DNA from: Maricaulis virginensis
Lineage (GTDB): Bacteria; Pseudomonadota; Alphaproteobacteria; Caulobacterales; Maricaulaceae
DNA: 64,000 nucleotides
Assembly (NCBI RefSeq): GCF_027922185.1
Contig: NZ_BSFE01000014.1
Coordinates: 18,800-82,799, forward strand
Direction of reading: 5' to 3'
The position numbers and the translations under genes are program-made. A model generated the notes under the pieces. It had not been told where the DNA came from. It did no database searches and saw only the letters and a program-made list of their open reading frames with translations. This document shows, piece by piece, positions 34,596-43,337 of this stretch (position 1 is the stretch's first letter; each line of letters opens with the position of its first letter).

Positions 34596-35588
34596 TTAGG
34601 CGTTGATATTCGCCATGCGGGCTTCGGGGTAACGGCCGCCCTTCACATCGTCCGCCAGGCGGTCGAGGCGTTCGGTCTGGGCTTCGCTCAGTGAGACGGC
34701 GCCTGCGCCGAGATTGATCTCCAGATTGGCGAGCTTGGTCGTGCCCGGGATGGACAGGATGTCCTCGCCGCGGGCGAGCACCCAGGCCAGTGCCACCTGC
34801 GAGGGATGCGCGCCGACTTCGCCGGCCACTGTCTTCACTTCCTCGACGAGGGCGAGATTGGCCTCGAATGCGCCTTCCGCGAAGCGCGGCTGATGCGCAC
34901 CCTGCCGGAAGTCATTCTCCGCCGGCTTGTAGTCCTGCGAGTAGCGGCCGGTCAGCAGACCCCTGCCCAGCGGCGAATAGGCGACCAGCGAGGCGCCGAT
35001 CTCCCGCACCGCCGGAAGCGGTCCGTCCTCGATATCGCGGCTGAAGATGGAATATTCCGACTGCAGCGCGCTGATCGGATGAACCGCATTGGCCCGGCGC
35101 AGCGTCTCGGCAGAGGCTTCGGACAGGCCGAGTGCGCGGACCTTGCCTTCCTCGACCAGTTTCGCCATTGCGCCGACGGTTTCCTCGATCGGGCGCTTGA
35201 GATCGATCCGGTGGAGATAGTAGAGGTCGACATGGTCGGTCCTGAGGAATTGCAGCGACTCCTCGATGGCACTGCGCATATTGGCTTCCGACCCGTCGAC
35301 ATCCAGAAAGGCGCCGGTTTCCTTGTCGCGCACGGGGCCGAACTTGGTGGCGATCACCACCTTGTCGCGGCGGTCGTGGAAGGCTTCGCCCAGCAGGCGC
35401 TCATTGGCACCCATGCCGTAAAGCTGGGCCGTGTCGAAATGATTGACGCCGGCGTCAATGGCAGCGTGCAGCAGGGCAACGCCGTCGCGCGTGTTGACGG
35501 CGGGGCCGTAGAATTCCGACAGACCCATACAGCCAAGGCCGATCGGGTTTACGAAAATGCCGGAATGTCCGATTTCGCGTGTCTGCAT
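34596..35588 (-). CDS. Aldo/keto reductase
   Basis: A 330-residue TIM-barrel NADPH-dependent oxidoreductase. GLGCMGLSEFYGP near the start, catalytic D/Y/K set in HFDTAQLYGMGANE (Asp, Tyr) and KVVIATKFG (Lys), and the NADP region ILSIPGTTKLANLEINLGA. Belongs to the Tas/YajO-like group acting on diverse carbonyls. Directly downstream of a TetR gene and a TetR-type palindrome, so it is probably repressed by that regulator. The ATG at 35588 is preceded by GGGGAGA. Confidence 0.9.
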   Translation of the reverse strand: MQTREIGHSGIFVNPIGLGCMGLSEFYGPAVNTRDGVALLHAAIDAGVNHFDTAQLYGMGANERLLGEAFHDRRDKVVIATKFGPVRDKETGAFLDVDGSEANMRSAIEESLQFLRTDHVDLYYLHRIDLKRPIEETVGAMAKLVEEGKVRALGLSEASAETLRRANAVHPISALQSEYSIFSRDIEDGPLPAVREIGASLVAYSPLGRGLLTGRYSQDYKPAENDFRQGAHQPRFAEGAFEANLALVEEVKTVAGEVGAHPSQVALAWVLARGEDILSIPGTTKLANLEINLGAGAVSLSEAQTERLDRLADDVKGGRYPEARMANINA

Positions 35589-35654
35589 GATGGTCTCCCC
35601 TGGTGGAGATGAGGTTTGATGGATTGTGTGGCAGTGCGAACGCGTGCAAATGAC

Positions 35655-35666
35655 GTGAGCGCTCAC
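35655..35666. promoter_or_regulatory. TetR-type operator palindrome
   Basis: Perfect 12-bp palindrome GTGAGCGCTCAC, flanked by a further TCAC, 67 bases before the aldo/keto reductase start and between it and the TetR gene. TGAGTGAGCGCTCA-like sites are common TetR-family operators. Confidence 0.6.
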
Positions 35667-35730
35667 TCACATATGGGGCGCCCGATGAGAATGCGCAAGC
35701 CCTGCCGGTCATCATAACGGTTCAGATAGT

Positions 35731-36306
35731 CTAGCGGTTCAGGCGCCAGGAGTCCCAGGCGGTCTCGATCGCCATGTCGATTTCGGATGCTGTCCAGTCA
35801 CGCCCGGCATTGGCCTGTTTGAGCATCGAAACCATGGGCGGGAAGAAGAAGGCCGTGAGCACGGTTCCGGGAATGTCCTTGATCTCGCCGCGGGCCTGGC
35901 CGTCCTCGATCAGCGTGCGGATATGGCGCACGAAGCCGTCATGGATCGGTGTGCTGTCGCGGTCCGACAGCGGATACTCGGAAAAGCGCTGGCCGTAGGT
36001 GAAGGCGGCCGGATCGGCCCGGTAGGCATTCCAGACACCACGCCACAATTGCCGGAACCGGTCCCGGAAACTTCCCGAGTCGCCGGTCTCCGCCATGACG
36101 CTGCGGTAGACGGCTTCCTTGATACCGGAATAGACCGCGACGAAGAGTGCGTCCTTGCTGTCGAAATGCCGGTAGAGCGTGCCCTCGGCCACGCCCGCAC
36201 GTTTCGCGATGGCCGCTGTTGTCGCGGCGGAGAAACCGTCTTCCGCGACAAGTTCCAGCGCCGACCGCATGATCTTGTCGCGTGTGGAGGCGAGCGGAGC
36301 GTTCAT
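35731..36306 (-). CDS. TetR-family transcriptional repressor
   Basis: A 191-residue regulator. N-terminal HTH: IMRSALELVAEDGFSAATTAAIAKRAGVAEGTLYRHFDSKDALF region (residues 12-56), with the TLYRHFDSK recognition end. The C-terminal ligand domain is unassigned. It precedes the aldo/keto reductase with a palindrome in the gap, suggesting local control and a response to a carbonyl or lipophilic compound (inference). Confidence 0.92.
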   Translation of the reverse strand: MNAPLASTRDKIMRSALELVAEDGFSAATTAAIAKRAGVAEGTLYRHFDSKDALFVAVYSGIKEAVYRSVMAETGDSGSFRDRFRQLWRGVWNAYRADPAAFTYGQRFSEYPLSDRDSTPIHDGFVRHIRTLIEDGQARGEIKDIPGTVLTAFFFPPMVSMLKQANAGRDWTASEIDMAIETAWDSWRLNR

Positions 36307-36359
36307 GGAGGCAGCAGGCGCGATCGGGGCTCAAAAGTCCAGAGCCCCGACAGGGCGGC

Positions 36360-37304
36360 CTATTCCTGCGAGGCCAGATAGCGTTCAGCCTCGAGCGCGG
36401 CCATGCAGCCCATGCCGGCGGCCGTGACGGCCTGGCGATAGACATCGTCGGTCACGTCGCCGGCCGCGAATACGCCCGGAATGGAGGTTTTCGGTGTGCC
36501 CGGCTCGACGACGAGATAGCCGCCATCCTTGGTTTCCAGCTGATCGAGGAACAGCTCGGTGGCGGGCGCGTGACCGATCGCCACGAAGAAGCCGTGCGCG
36601 GGGATGTCGGTCGTCTCGCCGGTATTGACGTTCTTCACGCGAACGGCCGTGACGCCCAGCGGATCCTCGTCGCCGAGCACTTCCTCGACCACCGAATCCC
36701 ACACCACCTCGATCTTCTCGTGCTTGAACAGCCGGTCCTGCATCACCTTTTCGGCGCGCAGGCTGTCGCGGCGGTGCACCAGGGTGACCTTGGATGCGAA
36801 ATTGGTCAGGAAGAGCGCTTCCTCGACTGCCGTATTGCCACCGCCCACGACCACGACTTCCTTGCCGCGGTAGAAGAAACCGTCGCAGGTCGCGCAGGCC
36901 GATACGCCGAAGCCCTGGAATTTCTGCTCGCTCTCGATGCCCAGCCACTTGGCCTGGGCGCCGGTCGCGATGATGACGCTGTCGGCGGTATAGGTCGTTC
37001 CGCTATCGCCCTTGAGGACGAAGGGGCGGGTTTTCAGATCGGCCTCGACGATGATGTCGGAGATCATCTCGGTGCCGACCTTCTCGGCCTGTTCGCGCAT
37101 CTGCTCCATCAGCCAGGGCCCCTGGATGACATCGGCAAAGCCCGGATAGTTCTCGACATCCGTGGTGATGGTCAGCTGGCCGCCCGGCTGCAGCCCCGCG
37201 ATCAGGACCGGTTTCAGCATGGCGCGGGCGGCATAGATGGCAGCCGTATAACCGGCGGCGCCGGAGCCGATGATGATCAGGCGTTCGTGACGCGTGTCGG
37301 ACAT
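36360..37304 (-). CDS. trxB: Thioredoxin-disulfide reductase
   Basis: A 314-residue FAD/NADPH flavoenzyme that reduces thioredoxin. FAD motif IIGSGAAGYTAAIYAARA at the N-terminus, redox-active CATC in GVSACATCDGFF near residue 140, NADPH motif VVVGGGNTAVEEA, and C-terminal FAD contact VFAAGDVTDD. Full length. It is 54 bases upstream of the TetR gene on the same strand. In many alphaproteobacteria a LysR (LsrB-type) gene lies next to trxB; here it is 3 kb downstream. Confidence 0.98.
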   Translation of the reverse strand: MSDTRHERLIIIGSGAAGYTAAIYAARAMLKPVLIAGLQPGGQLTITTDVENYPGFADVIQGPWLMEQMREQAEKVGTEMISDIIVEADLKTRPFVLKGDSGTTYTADSVIIATGAQAKWLGIESEQKFQGFGVSACATCDGFFYRGKEVVVVGGGNTAVEEALFLTNFASKVTLVHRRDSLRAEKVMQDRLFKHEKIEVVWDSVVEEVLGDEDPLGVTAVRVKNVNTGETTDIPAHGFFVAIGHAPATELFLDQLETKDGGYLVVEPGTPKTSIPGVFAAGDVTDDVYRQAVTAAGMGCMAALEAERYLASQE

Positions 37305-37431
37305 GAAAAAAACCTCTGGTCAGTCTCGCGGGCAGGCCAGTGCCGCTGTGTCTCTTGGATGTAATCGGACCCCTATATAGAGAGTCCCGCCGGGCGTGCA
37401 CGCCTCTCCTGCTGCAGACCGGCCATGCGGG

Positions 37432-37884
37432 TCAAAGCGGCAGCAGGGCCTGCACCAGCGCCATGTCGCGGCTGCCCGGCCAGCCCATTGTCTCGAATAC
37501 GGTTTCCGGCACCTCGCCGGTCTGGACCAGCCACGCGGCATAAAGATGGGCCGAGCGGGTGCCGCTGCGGCAATGCAGGACGATCCCGCTGTCCGGATGG
37601 GCCGCCAGCAGGGCGCCCAGCCGCACGGTCAGCTCCGGCGACGCGCCCCACGGGCCGCCGATCGGCAGCTCGACATATTGCATGCCGCGGCTGGCGACGG
37701 CGTCGGCGAGGTTGAAGGGCAGGGCTGCGGTCTCTTCCGGCGTGCGCGAATTGACGACCAGCGCCACACCGTCACCGGCCCAGCTGTCGAGATCGGCTTC
37801 GCGCGGCTGGCTGGCCAGCGCGACATGGCCGTGCCGGCACACGACCGGGTCGTTGGAAGGGAAAGACATGAAGGGGAACCTCAT
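37432..37884 (-). CDS. Small phosphatase/rhodanese-like protein (DUF442, TIGR01244 type)
   Basis: A ~150-residue protein with the tyrosine-phosphatase-like loop HCRSGTRS (C-x5-R) near residue 110 and the motif FNLADAVASRGMQYVELPIGG before it. These features match the DUF442/beta-lactamase-hydrolase-like group linked in some species to sulfide metabolism. Two starts are possible: ATG at 37884, overlapping the ELM1 stop as ATGA, or ATG at 37869. The overlap favours 37884. Confidence 0.75.
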   Translation of the reverse strand: MRFPFMSFPSNDPVVCRHGHVALASQPREADLDSWAGDGVALVVNSRTPEETAALPFNLADAVASRGMQYVELPIGGPWGASPELTVRLGALLAAHPDSGIVLHCRSGTRSAHLYAAWLVQTGEVPETVFETMGWPGSRDMALVQALLPL

Positions 37885-38822
37885 TGCGGTGCGGGCTGCC
37901 ACCGGTCGATGACGGCGTGCGCCATGCGGCGCGTCTCGTCCAGCGGCGGGTAGGTCCAGGTTTCAAGCGTGCCGAGGAAGGGACGCAGGGCGCCCTGTGC
38001 GGCCAACGCGGCGTGCAGGCGCGAGAACTTGCCCGGCTTGCCGTCCATCGCCAGCAGGTAGACCGGTTTTCCGGTCGTCGCTGCTTCCAGGATCATGTTG
38101 GTGGATTCTTCCGTGACGAAGATCCAGTCGGCGGCCGCCAGGAAGGCGAAATAGGGATTGTCGCCCTCGCCATCGAAAAACCAGACGCGCGGATCGCTGC
38201 CGAAACGCTCGGCGAGCCGTTTTCGGATCGCTTCGGGCGTGCGCCGCGACACGGTCGCCATGACGCCGACGCCCCGGTCCAGCAGCCCGGCGATCCGCTC
38301 TTCCAGATAGCGGCCGATCTTCGGTGTCATGCGGTAGCGCTTGGAGGCCCCGCCGATCAGCACGGCGGCCCGCGGTGCCGGCAGCGCATCGATCTCGTCT
38401 GCGAACCGGGCCCTGGCCTCATCCAGCTGAGACGCTGCGATACGGTTGGGCGAGCCGATCATCGGCAATGCGTTCTCCCGGCGCAGCCGGTCATGCGCGG
38501 GCGCCACGATCAGGTCGAAGCTCGAATAGCGGCCGCGCGGGTCCTGCACATAGACGAAGAAACAGTCAGGAAAGACACGGCGATGGCGCCGCGCCTCGGC
38601 GATGGCGGCACGCCCGCAACCGATCCACAGATCGGGATGCGAGTTGGCGGGCAGGGTGACGAAACCGTCCTTGCGCACCGTCACGCGTTCGATCCGTGCC
38701 GGATTGTCCAGTTCGCGTGCGACGGCTTCGGCCAGGCCGAGCGCCTGATTCTCGATGCCGCGGCGGCCATCCGAGACGACCCAGATGGTCAATGGCGCAA
38801 GTGTGGAAGACGGTTCGGACAT
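37881..38822 (-). CDS. ELM1-family protein (mitochondrial-fission ELM1-like, glycosyltransferase-like fold)
   Basis: A 313-residue protein. The stretch IWVVSDGRRGIENQALGLAEA near the start, DLWIGCGRAA, YVQDPRG, VLIGGASKRYRM and FVTEESTNMILEAATTGKPVYLL define the alphaproteobacterial DUF1022/ELM1 family. In plants ELM1 recruits dynamin for fission; the bacterial role is unknown. The ATG at 38822 matches the family; the longer frame upstream is not conserved-looking. Overlaps the following phosphatase-like gene by four bases. Confidence 0.88.
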   Translation of the reverse strand: MSEPSSTLAPLTIWVVSDGRRGIENQALGLAEAVARELDNPARIERVTVRKDGFVTLPANSHPDLWIGCGRAAIAEARRHRRVFPDCFFVYVQDPRGRYSSFDLIVAPAHDRLRRENALPMIGSPNRIAASQLDEARARFADEIDALPAPRAAVLIGGASKRYRMTPKIGRYLEERIAGLLDRGVGVMATVSRRTPEAIRKRLAERFGSDPRVWFFDGEGDNPYFAFLAAADWIFVTEESTNMILEAATTGKPVYLLAMDGKPGKFSRLHAALAAQGALRPFLGTLETWTYPPLDETRRMAHAVIDRWQPAPQ

Positions 38823-38878
38823 GTTCCGACTTAGACGGCGCAGGCGGGATCGCGTCAAGGCCGGTTGACGGGCCTCGC

Positions 38879-38907
38879 TACACGTGTAACAACATGCGAC
38901 ATATGTA
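38879..38907. promoter_or_regulatory. Two BlaI/MecI-type operator boxes
   Basis: TACACGTGTA at 38879-38888 and GACATATGTA at 38898-38907, centres 19 bases apart, just before the BlaI-type gene. BlaI/MecI repressors bind TACA-N2-TGTA dyads, so this is the expected autoregulated promoter of the repressor-protease operon. Confidence 0.75.
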
Positions 38908-38931
38908 GCGCGACAAGGCTGGAGTAACCGC

Positions 38932-39327
38932 ATGTCTGCATCACCGCCCTCCCAGGCCGAGCTGGCCGTTCTCAAGCATCTCTGGAATGCCGGGCCGCAA
39001 AGCGCCCGCGAGGTGCAGGACGCGATCTCGGCCGATACCGGCTGGTCCTACTCCACCACGCGCACGCTGCTGACACGGATGACCGAGAAGGGGCTTATCC
39101 GCCGCAAGGATGTGCACGGCCTGTCGGTCTTCACGGCCAAGGTCGAGAAGGTCTCGATGATGAGCCGGATGATCCGCGAGTTTGCGGCCAATGTCCTGGA
39201 CATGGACGGCCCGCTGCCCGGCACGGCCTTCGCATCGAGCCGTCTGTTCAGCGAGGAGGAAGCCGCGGCGCTGACCCGCCTGCTCGAACAGGCCGATGAA
39301 GCGGAGCGCGGGGAGGACGAGGCATGA
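38932..39327 (+). CDS. BlaI/MecI/CopY-family transcriptional repressor
   Basis: A 131-residue repressor. Winged helix PPSQAELAVLKHLWNAGPQSA, REVQDAI...GWSYSTTRTLLTRMTEKGLI is the standard BlaI N-terminus; the C-terminal dimerisation part includes SRLFSEEEAAALTRLLEQ. It is cleaved or released when its membrane protease partner is activated (family knowledge). The stop overlaps the start of the M56 fusion gene (ATGA), so the pair is translationally coupled. Two operator boxes precede it. Confidence 0.92.
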   Translation: MSASPPSQAELAVLKHLWNAGPQSAREVQDAISADTGWSYSTTRTLLTRMTEKGLIRRKDVHGLSVFTAKVEKVSMMSRMIREFAANVLDMDGPLPGTAFASSRLFSEEEAAALTRLLEQADEAERGEDEA

Positions 39328-41462
39328 GCGGCGGACTGCTTGACGCGCTCCTGCTCGGCGGCGGCCTGTCGGTCATTGCCAGCGGCGCGGCCTGGGCGCT
39401 CGCCCGGCTGCAGCGGCGCGGCGAGGCCGATACCGATATCGCGCTGTGGCGCGCGGCACGGCTGGTCGCCCTGCTGCCGGTGCCGCTGGCGGCCATCATC
39501 TTTGCCGTGCCGCAGACCGTGACCGCCGGCGGCGCAGCGCTGGTTTTCGAACCGCAATTTGCCGAAGTGACAGAGCCGTTGCCGCTGGTAGTCGAGGCCG
39601 GCGGATTCGTGCTTCCGGCGCTGCCATCCCTGACCCAGACCATCCTGGCACTCTATCTGGCGGGTCTTGCGGTAAGCCTTGGCCTGGCGGGCCTGCGCCA
39701 CCTGGCGCGCCGCCGCATGATTGCGGCCAGCCGTCCGGCCAGCCGCGAGGAACGTCGGCCACTCGAGGCGCTTGCCGAGGACATTGGCGTTCGTGCTCCG
39801 GAGATGCGGGTCGGGCCCGACACGGCTTCGCCCATCCTGACCGGCTGGCGGGGTGTCGTCCTGGTTCCGGCGGCAATGCTGTTGCGGGCCGATGCGCTGC
39901 GCTTCGCCCTGGCACACGAGCTGAGCCATCTGCGCCGTGGCGACGAGCGAGACCGTCTCCTCGGTGCCGCGCTGATCGCGCTCTTCTGGTTCAACCTGCC
40001 GCTTCGCTGGATCGAGCGGGAACTCAACGCGGCGCGGGAAATCGCCTGCGATCGCGACACGCTGGAGGCGCTGGGGGGCGCACGGCGCAAGGCCTATGCG
40101 GCCGCGCTGATCGAAACCATGCGGATCGCGGCGCCGCCGGCGTCTGCTTTCGGCCCTCACGACAGGAGACATCGTGAAATGCGGATCAAGGCCATCATGA
40201 CTTCAACCGCCAGCCGGCGCGGCCGCGCGGCCTGGCTGGCTGCCACAATCCTTGCAGCCGGACTGCCGGTTGCCGGCGCCCAGGCGCTGATCACCGAGCG
40301 GCGCGTCGTCGCCGAGCCGGCCGAGCATGTTCAGCCCGAACAGGACGCGCAGGCGCCGATGCAGGCCGCTTTTGCGGCCCAGCAGGACGAGGACTGGCAG
40401 GCCTCCATCGACCAGCTCACTGCGATCGCCGATGCGCCCGGCAGCTCGGCCCATGACCAGGCGATCGCACTGCAGATGCGTGGCCGGGCTCACTATGAAC
40501 TCGGTCAGGTCGAGGCGGCGATTGCCGATTGGCAGCACGCGATCGACACGGGCGCCATGGATGAAGATGGCAACCGTAATATGCGCATCAATATCGCCCA
40601 GCTGATGATCGCTGACGGCAATGCCGAGGCCGGCGCGGAAGCGCTTGAGGCTGCGCTCGGCGAGGACGAGCCCGATCTGCGCTTCATGCGGATGCTGGCC
40701 CAGGCCTATGGCCATGCCGGGCGTTTCGAGGACGGTCTGGGCTATGCCCGTGCGGTCTATTCCGACGATCCGGCCGAGGGCAATTACCACCTGCTCTACT
40801 ACTATCTCCAGGAATTGGGGATGGAGCGCGAGCTGGCTGAGCTGATCGCGCTGCAGGAAGAGCGTGAGACGACCGGCGAACCCAAGATCAATCGCCGCGA
40901 GGCCCCGGTCGCACCGGTGGCGGCCGAGCCGTCGCCCGAGCCGCACCCGGCGCCGCATGCCGAACCCGCTTCCGAGCCCAGCCCGGTGCGCCAGGTCCGG
41001 CCGGCACCGCAGGCTGAACCCCGCGCCGAGCCGCGTCCCGTCATGGCCCCGGCCCCGTCTCTGACCCATCGCGTGGCGCATGGCCGGATCAGCAGCCGCT
41101 ATGGCGACCGTCCGGCCCGTCCGGCGGGAGCCCAGCAATTCCATCATGGCGTCGACATCGCGGCCGATCGCGGTACGCCGATCGTGGCACCGGGACCGGG
41201 CGTGGTCGTGCATGCGGCCGCCGGCTTCAACGGCGAGGCTGCCTGGGGCAATACGGTTGCGATCGATCACGGCAATGGCTGGCAGACGGTCTATGCCCAC
41301 ATGGAAGGGTTTGACGTCTCGGTCGGCGACCGCGTGTCCTCCGGCCAGCAGATCGGTCGTGTCGGCTCCACCGGCCGCTCGACCGGACCCCACGTCCATG
41401 TCGAGCTGCACCGGAACGGCCAGCGGATCGATCCGGCCGAGTATCTTCCGGGCCTGCGCTAG
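39324..41462 (+). CDS. BlaR1-like M56 metalloprotease fused to TPR and M23 (LytM) peptidase domains
   Basis: A 712-residue membrane protein. N-terminal membrane helices and an M56 zinc protease with HELSH at residues 198-202 and a further acidic ligand in EREIACDRDT-like sequence (NAAREIACDRD). Then a helix near 297-317, TPR-like helices ~345-520, a Pro/Glu-rich linker ~530-580, and a C-terminal M23 endopeptidase with HxxxD (607-611) and HxH (690-692), i.e. all zinc ligands present. BlaR1 normally ends in a penicillin-binding sensor; here a peptidoglycan-cleaving domain takes its place. The partner repressor is the preceding gene. Confidence 0.88.
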   Translation: MSGGLLDALLLGGGLSVIASGAAWALARLQRRGEADTDIALWRAARLVALLPVPLAAIIFAVPQTVTAGGAALVFEPQFAEVTEPLPLVVEAGGFVLPALPSLTQTILALYLAGLAVSLGLAGLRHLARRRMIAASRPASREERRPLEALAEDIGVRAPEMRVGPDTASPILTGWRGVVLVPAAMLLRADALRFALAHELSHLRRGDERDRLLGAALIALFWFNLPLRWIERELNAAREIACDRDTLEALGGARRKAYAAALIETMRIAAPPASAFGPHDRRHREMRIKAIMTSTASRRGRAAWLAATILAAGLPVAGAQALITERRVVAEPAEHVQPEQDAQAPMQAAFAAQQDEDWQASIDQLTAIADAPGSSAHDQAIALQMRGRAHYELGQVEAAIADWQHAIDTGAMDEDGNRNMRINIAQLMIADGNAEAGAEALEAALGEDEPDLRFMRMLAQAYGHAGRFEDGLGYARAVYSDDPAEGNYHLLYYYLQELGMERELAELIALQEERETTGEPKINRREAPVAPVAAEPSPEPHPAPHAEPASEPSPVRQVRPAPQAEPRAEPRPVMAPAPSLTHRVAHGRISSRYGDRPARPAGAQQFHHGVDIAADRGTPIVAPGPGVVVHAAAGFNGEAAWGNTVAIDHGNGWQTVYAHMEGFDVSVGDRVSSGQQIGRVGSTGRSTGPHVHVELHRNGQRIDPAEYLPGLR

Positions 41463-41496
41463 CGTCCGGTCTGCACGCCGTGCTGTCATGGTGTAG

Positions 41497-41509
41497 GATG
41501 TGCTACATC
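41497..41509. promoter_or_regulatory. Palindrome upstream of the M23 lipoprotein gene
   Basis: GATGT-GCT-ACATC, inside a longer TGTAG...CTACA arrangement, 26 bases before the M23 lipoprotein ATG. TGT/ACA half-sites resemble the BlaI boxes at 38879-38907; it may bring this gene under the same repressor (inference). Confidence 0.45.
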
Positions 41510-41534
41510 ATGGCAGCATGGATAGGACATAGGG

Positions 41535-42110
41535 ATGCCATTGGTGCATCATTCGTGTCGCACGGTTTTACTCGGCGCGCTGGGCCTGCTGGCGGCCTGC
41601 GCGCAGACACCGCGGCCGCGTGAGACAGAGGCGACATTCCCGGCCGGGATCGCCGTCCCCGGCGCGGAAACCGGGGAAGCCGCGCCCGCGGCAACCGCGG
41701 GGAGTGTCCTGTTCAGCTATCCCGTCGTGTCCGGCATCGTCTATTCCGGCTTCGGTGCCGCCCGCAGCGGCGGGCGGTATCATTCCGGCATCGACATCTC
41801 CACACAGTACGGAACCCCGGTCCGCGCCGCCGGCGCCGGTGAGGTGATCCATGCCGGTTTCGGCTATCAGGGATCGGCGGCCTGGGGCCGTACGGTCGTG
41901 ATCGACCACGGCCGGGGCTGGATCACGCTCTATGCCCATCTCTCGGCCGTCCATGTCGCAACCGGCGACCATCTCGACGGTGGCGAGCATATCGGCGATG
42001 TCGGCACGAGCGGCAATGCGACCGGACCTCATCTGCATGTCGAAGTGCGCCAGGACGGTGTTGCCCGCGATCCATCCCGGCATATTCCGGGCATCGGCAG
42101 CGGCTCCTGA
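41535..42110 (+). CDS. M23-family peptidoglycan endopeptidase, lipoprotein
   Basis: A 191-residue lipoprotein with lipobox LAAC (Cys22). The M23/LytM domain has both zinc motifs: HSGID (H83, D87) and HLHVE near residue 160, so it should be active, cleaving peptide cross-links of peptidoglycan in the periplasm. The domain is close in sequence to the C-terminal domain of the preceding fusion protein (HHGVD, HVHVE; both share IDHG.GW..YAH), suggesting duplication. Confidence 0.9.
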   Translation: MPLVHHSCRTVLLGALGLLAACAQTPRPRETEATFPAGIAVPGAETGEAAPAATAGSVLFSYPVVSGIVYSGFGAARSGGRYHSGIDISTQYGTPVRAAGAGEVIHAGFGYQGSAAWGRTVVIDHGRGWITLYAHLSAVHVATGDHLDGGEHIGDVGTSGNATGPHLHVEVRQDGVARDPSRHIPGIGSGS

Positions 42111-42173
42111 CGCCCTGCGACAGGATGGCGCTGCGCGTGCTCGCTTGCTGTGCCGGCCCGGGTGCAGTATGCG

Positions 42174-42194
42174 GAATGCGACTTAGTTGCATTC
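42174..42194. promoter_or_regulatory. Fur-like 21-bp palindrome before the iron-uptake operon
   Basis: GAATGCGAC-TTA-GTTGCATTC, 9-base arms with a single mismatch, centred 32 bases upstream of the PepSY gene start. Size, AT-rich centre and position fit an iron-responsive repressor site (Fur or Irr); the exact regulator is inference. Confidence 0.5.
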
Positions 42195-42215
42195 TCCGGC
42201 GGTGCCCAGGCGCGT

Positions 42216-43337
42216 ATGTCCCAATCCACCATCCAGATCTGGTCCTGGTTGCACAAATGGTCGAGCCTGGTGTGCACGCTCTTCCTTCTGATGCTGTGCG
42301 TCACCGGTCTGCCGCTGATCTTCCATCACGAGATCGAACACCTCACCGGCGAGGAATACGTCATGCCGGACCTGCCCGGCGATGACGGGCTGGAAAGCCT
42401 CGACACGGTGCTCGCCGAAGCGCTGGCCTCGCGGCCCGGCGAGGTCGGCCTGTTCATGAGTTTCGACGAGGACCGGCCGGTGGTGAATGTCACCTCGGGC
42501 CCGGCCTATGACGCGCCGGAACGGCAGATGACGCTGATGTCGCTGGACTGGCGTTCGGCGGACTTCGTGCCGCCGCCGGTGGAGGAGGGGATCATGGCGG
42601 TGATCCTCCAGCTGCATATCGACATGTTCCTGGGCCTGCCGGGAAAGTTCTTCCTGGGGGCGATGGGCGCGCTCTTTGTTGTCGCCATCGTGTCCGGCGT
42701 CGTGCTCTACGCGCCCTTCATGCGCAAGCATGATTTCGGCACGCTGCGGGTGTCCAGAAGCCGCCGGGTGAAATGGCTCGACTGGCACAACCTCCTCGGC
42801 ATCGTCACCCTGGCCTGGGCGAGCGTGGTCGGGCTGACCGGCGTCATCAACGCCTTCTCCGAACCGATCACCGCGACCTGGCAGGCGACCCAGCTGGGCG
42901 AGATGACGGCGGGCTATCGCGAGGCCGAACCGCCGGCCGAGCCGGGCTCGATCCAGGGTGCGATCGATGCGGTGACGACAGCGGCGCCGGGCATGCGGGT
43001 GCAGTTCGTGGCCTTCCCGGGCGGGCTCTATTCCACCGATCATCACTATGCGGTCTTCCTGCAGGGCGCGACGCCGCTGACCAAGCGCCTGCTGACGGTC
43101 GGCCTGGTGGACGCGGTGACCGGCGAGCTGACCGATATCCGCCCCATGCCCTGGTACATGCAGGCGCTGCTGCTCTCGCAGCCGCTGCATTTCGGCGATT
43201 ATGGCGGCCTGCCGATGAAGATCCTCTGGGCGCTGCTCGATCTGGTGACGATCGTGGTGCTCGGCTCGGGTGTCTATCTCTGGCTCGCCCGCCGCAAGCG
43301 GCCGGTGCGCACGCTGATGGCGGAGGCCGGGGCATGA
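42216..43337 (+). CDS. PepSY-associated transmembrane protein (siderophore-uptake reductase type)
   Basis: A 373-residue membrane protein. Helices at WSSLVCTLFLLMLCVTGLPLI, KFFLGAMGALFVVAIVSGVVLY, LGIVTLAWASVVGLTGVIN and LLDLVTIVVLGSGVYLWLARR give the four-helix pattern of the PepSY_TM family; histidines in IFHHEIEHL, LQLHIDM and DWHNLLG may bind haem. These proteins accompany TonB receptors and are thought to reduce ferric siderophores at the inner membrane. First gene of the iron operon; stop overlaps the next start (ATGA). Confidence 0.88.
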   Translation: MSQSTIQIWSWLHKWSSLVCTLFLLMLCVTGLPLIFHHEIEHLTGEEYVMPDLPGDDGLESLDTVLAEALASRPGEVGLFMSFDEDRPVVNVTSGPAYDAPERQMTLMSLDWRSADFVPPPVEEGIMAVILQLHIDMFLGLPGKFFLGAMGALFVVAIVSGVVLYAPFMRKHDFGTLRVSRSRRVKWLDWHNLLGIVTLAWASVVGLTGVINAFSEPITATWQATQLGEMTAGYREAEPPAEPGSIQGAIDAVTTAAPGMRVQFVAFPGGLYSTDHHYAVFLQGATPLTKRLLTVGLVDAVTGELTDIRPMPWYMQALLLSQPLHFGDYGGLPMKILWALLDLVTIVVLGSGVYLWLARRKRPVRTLMAEAGA

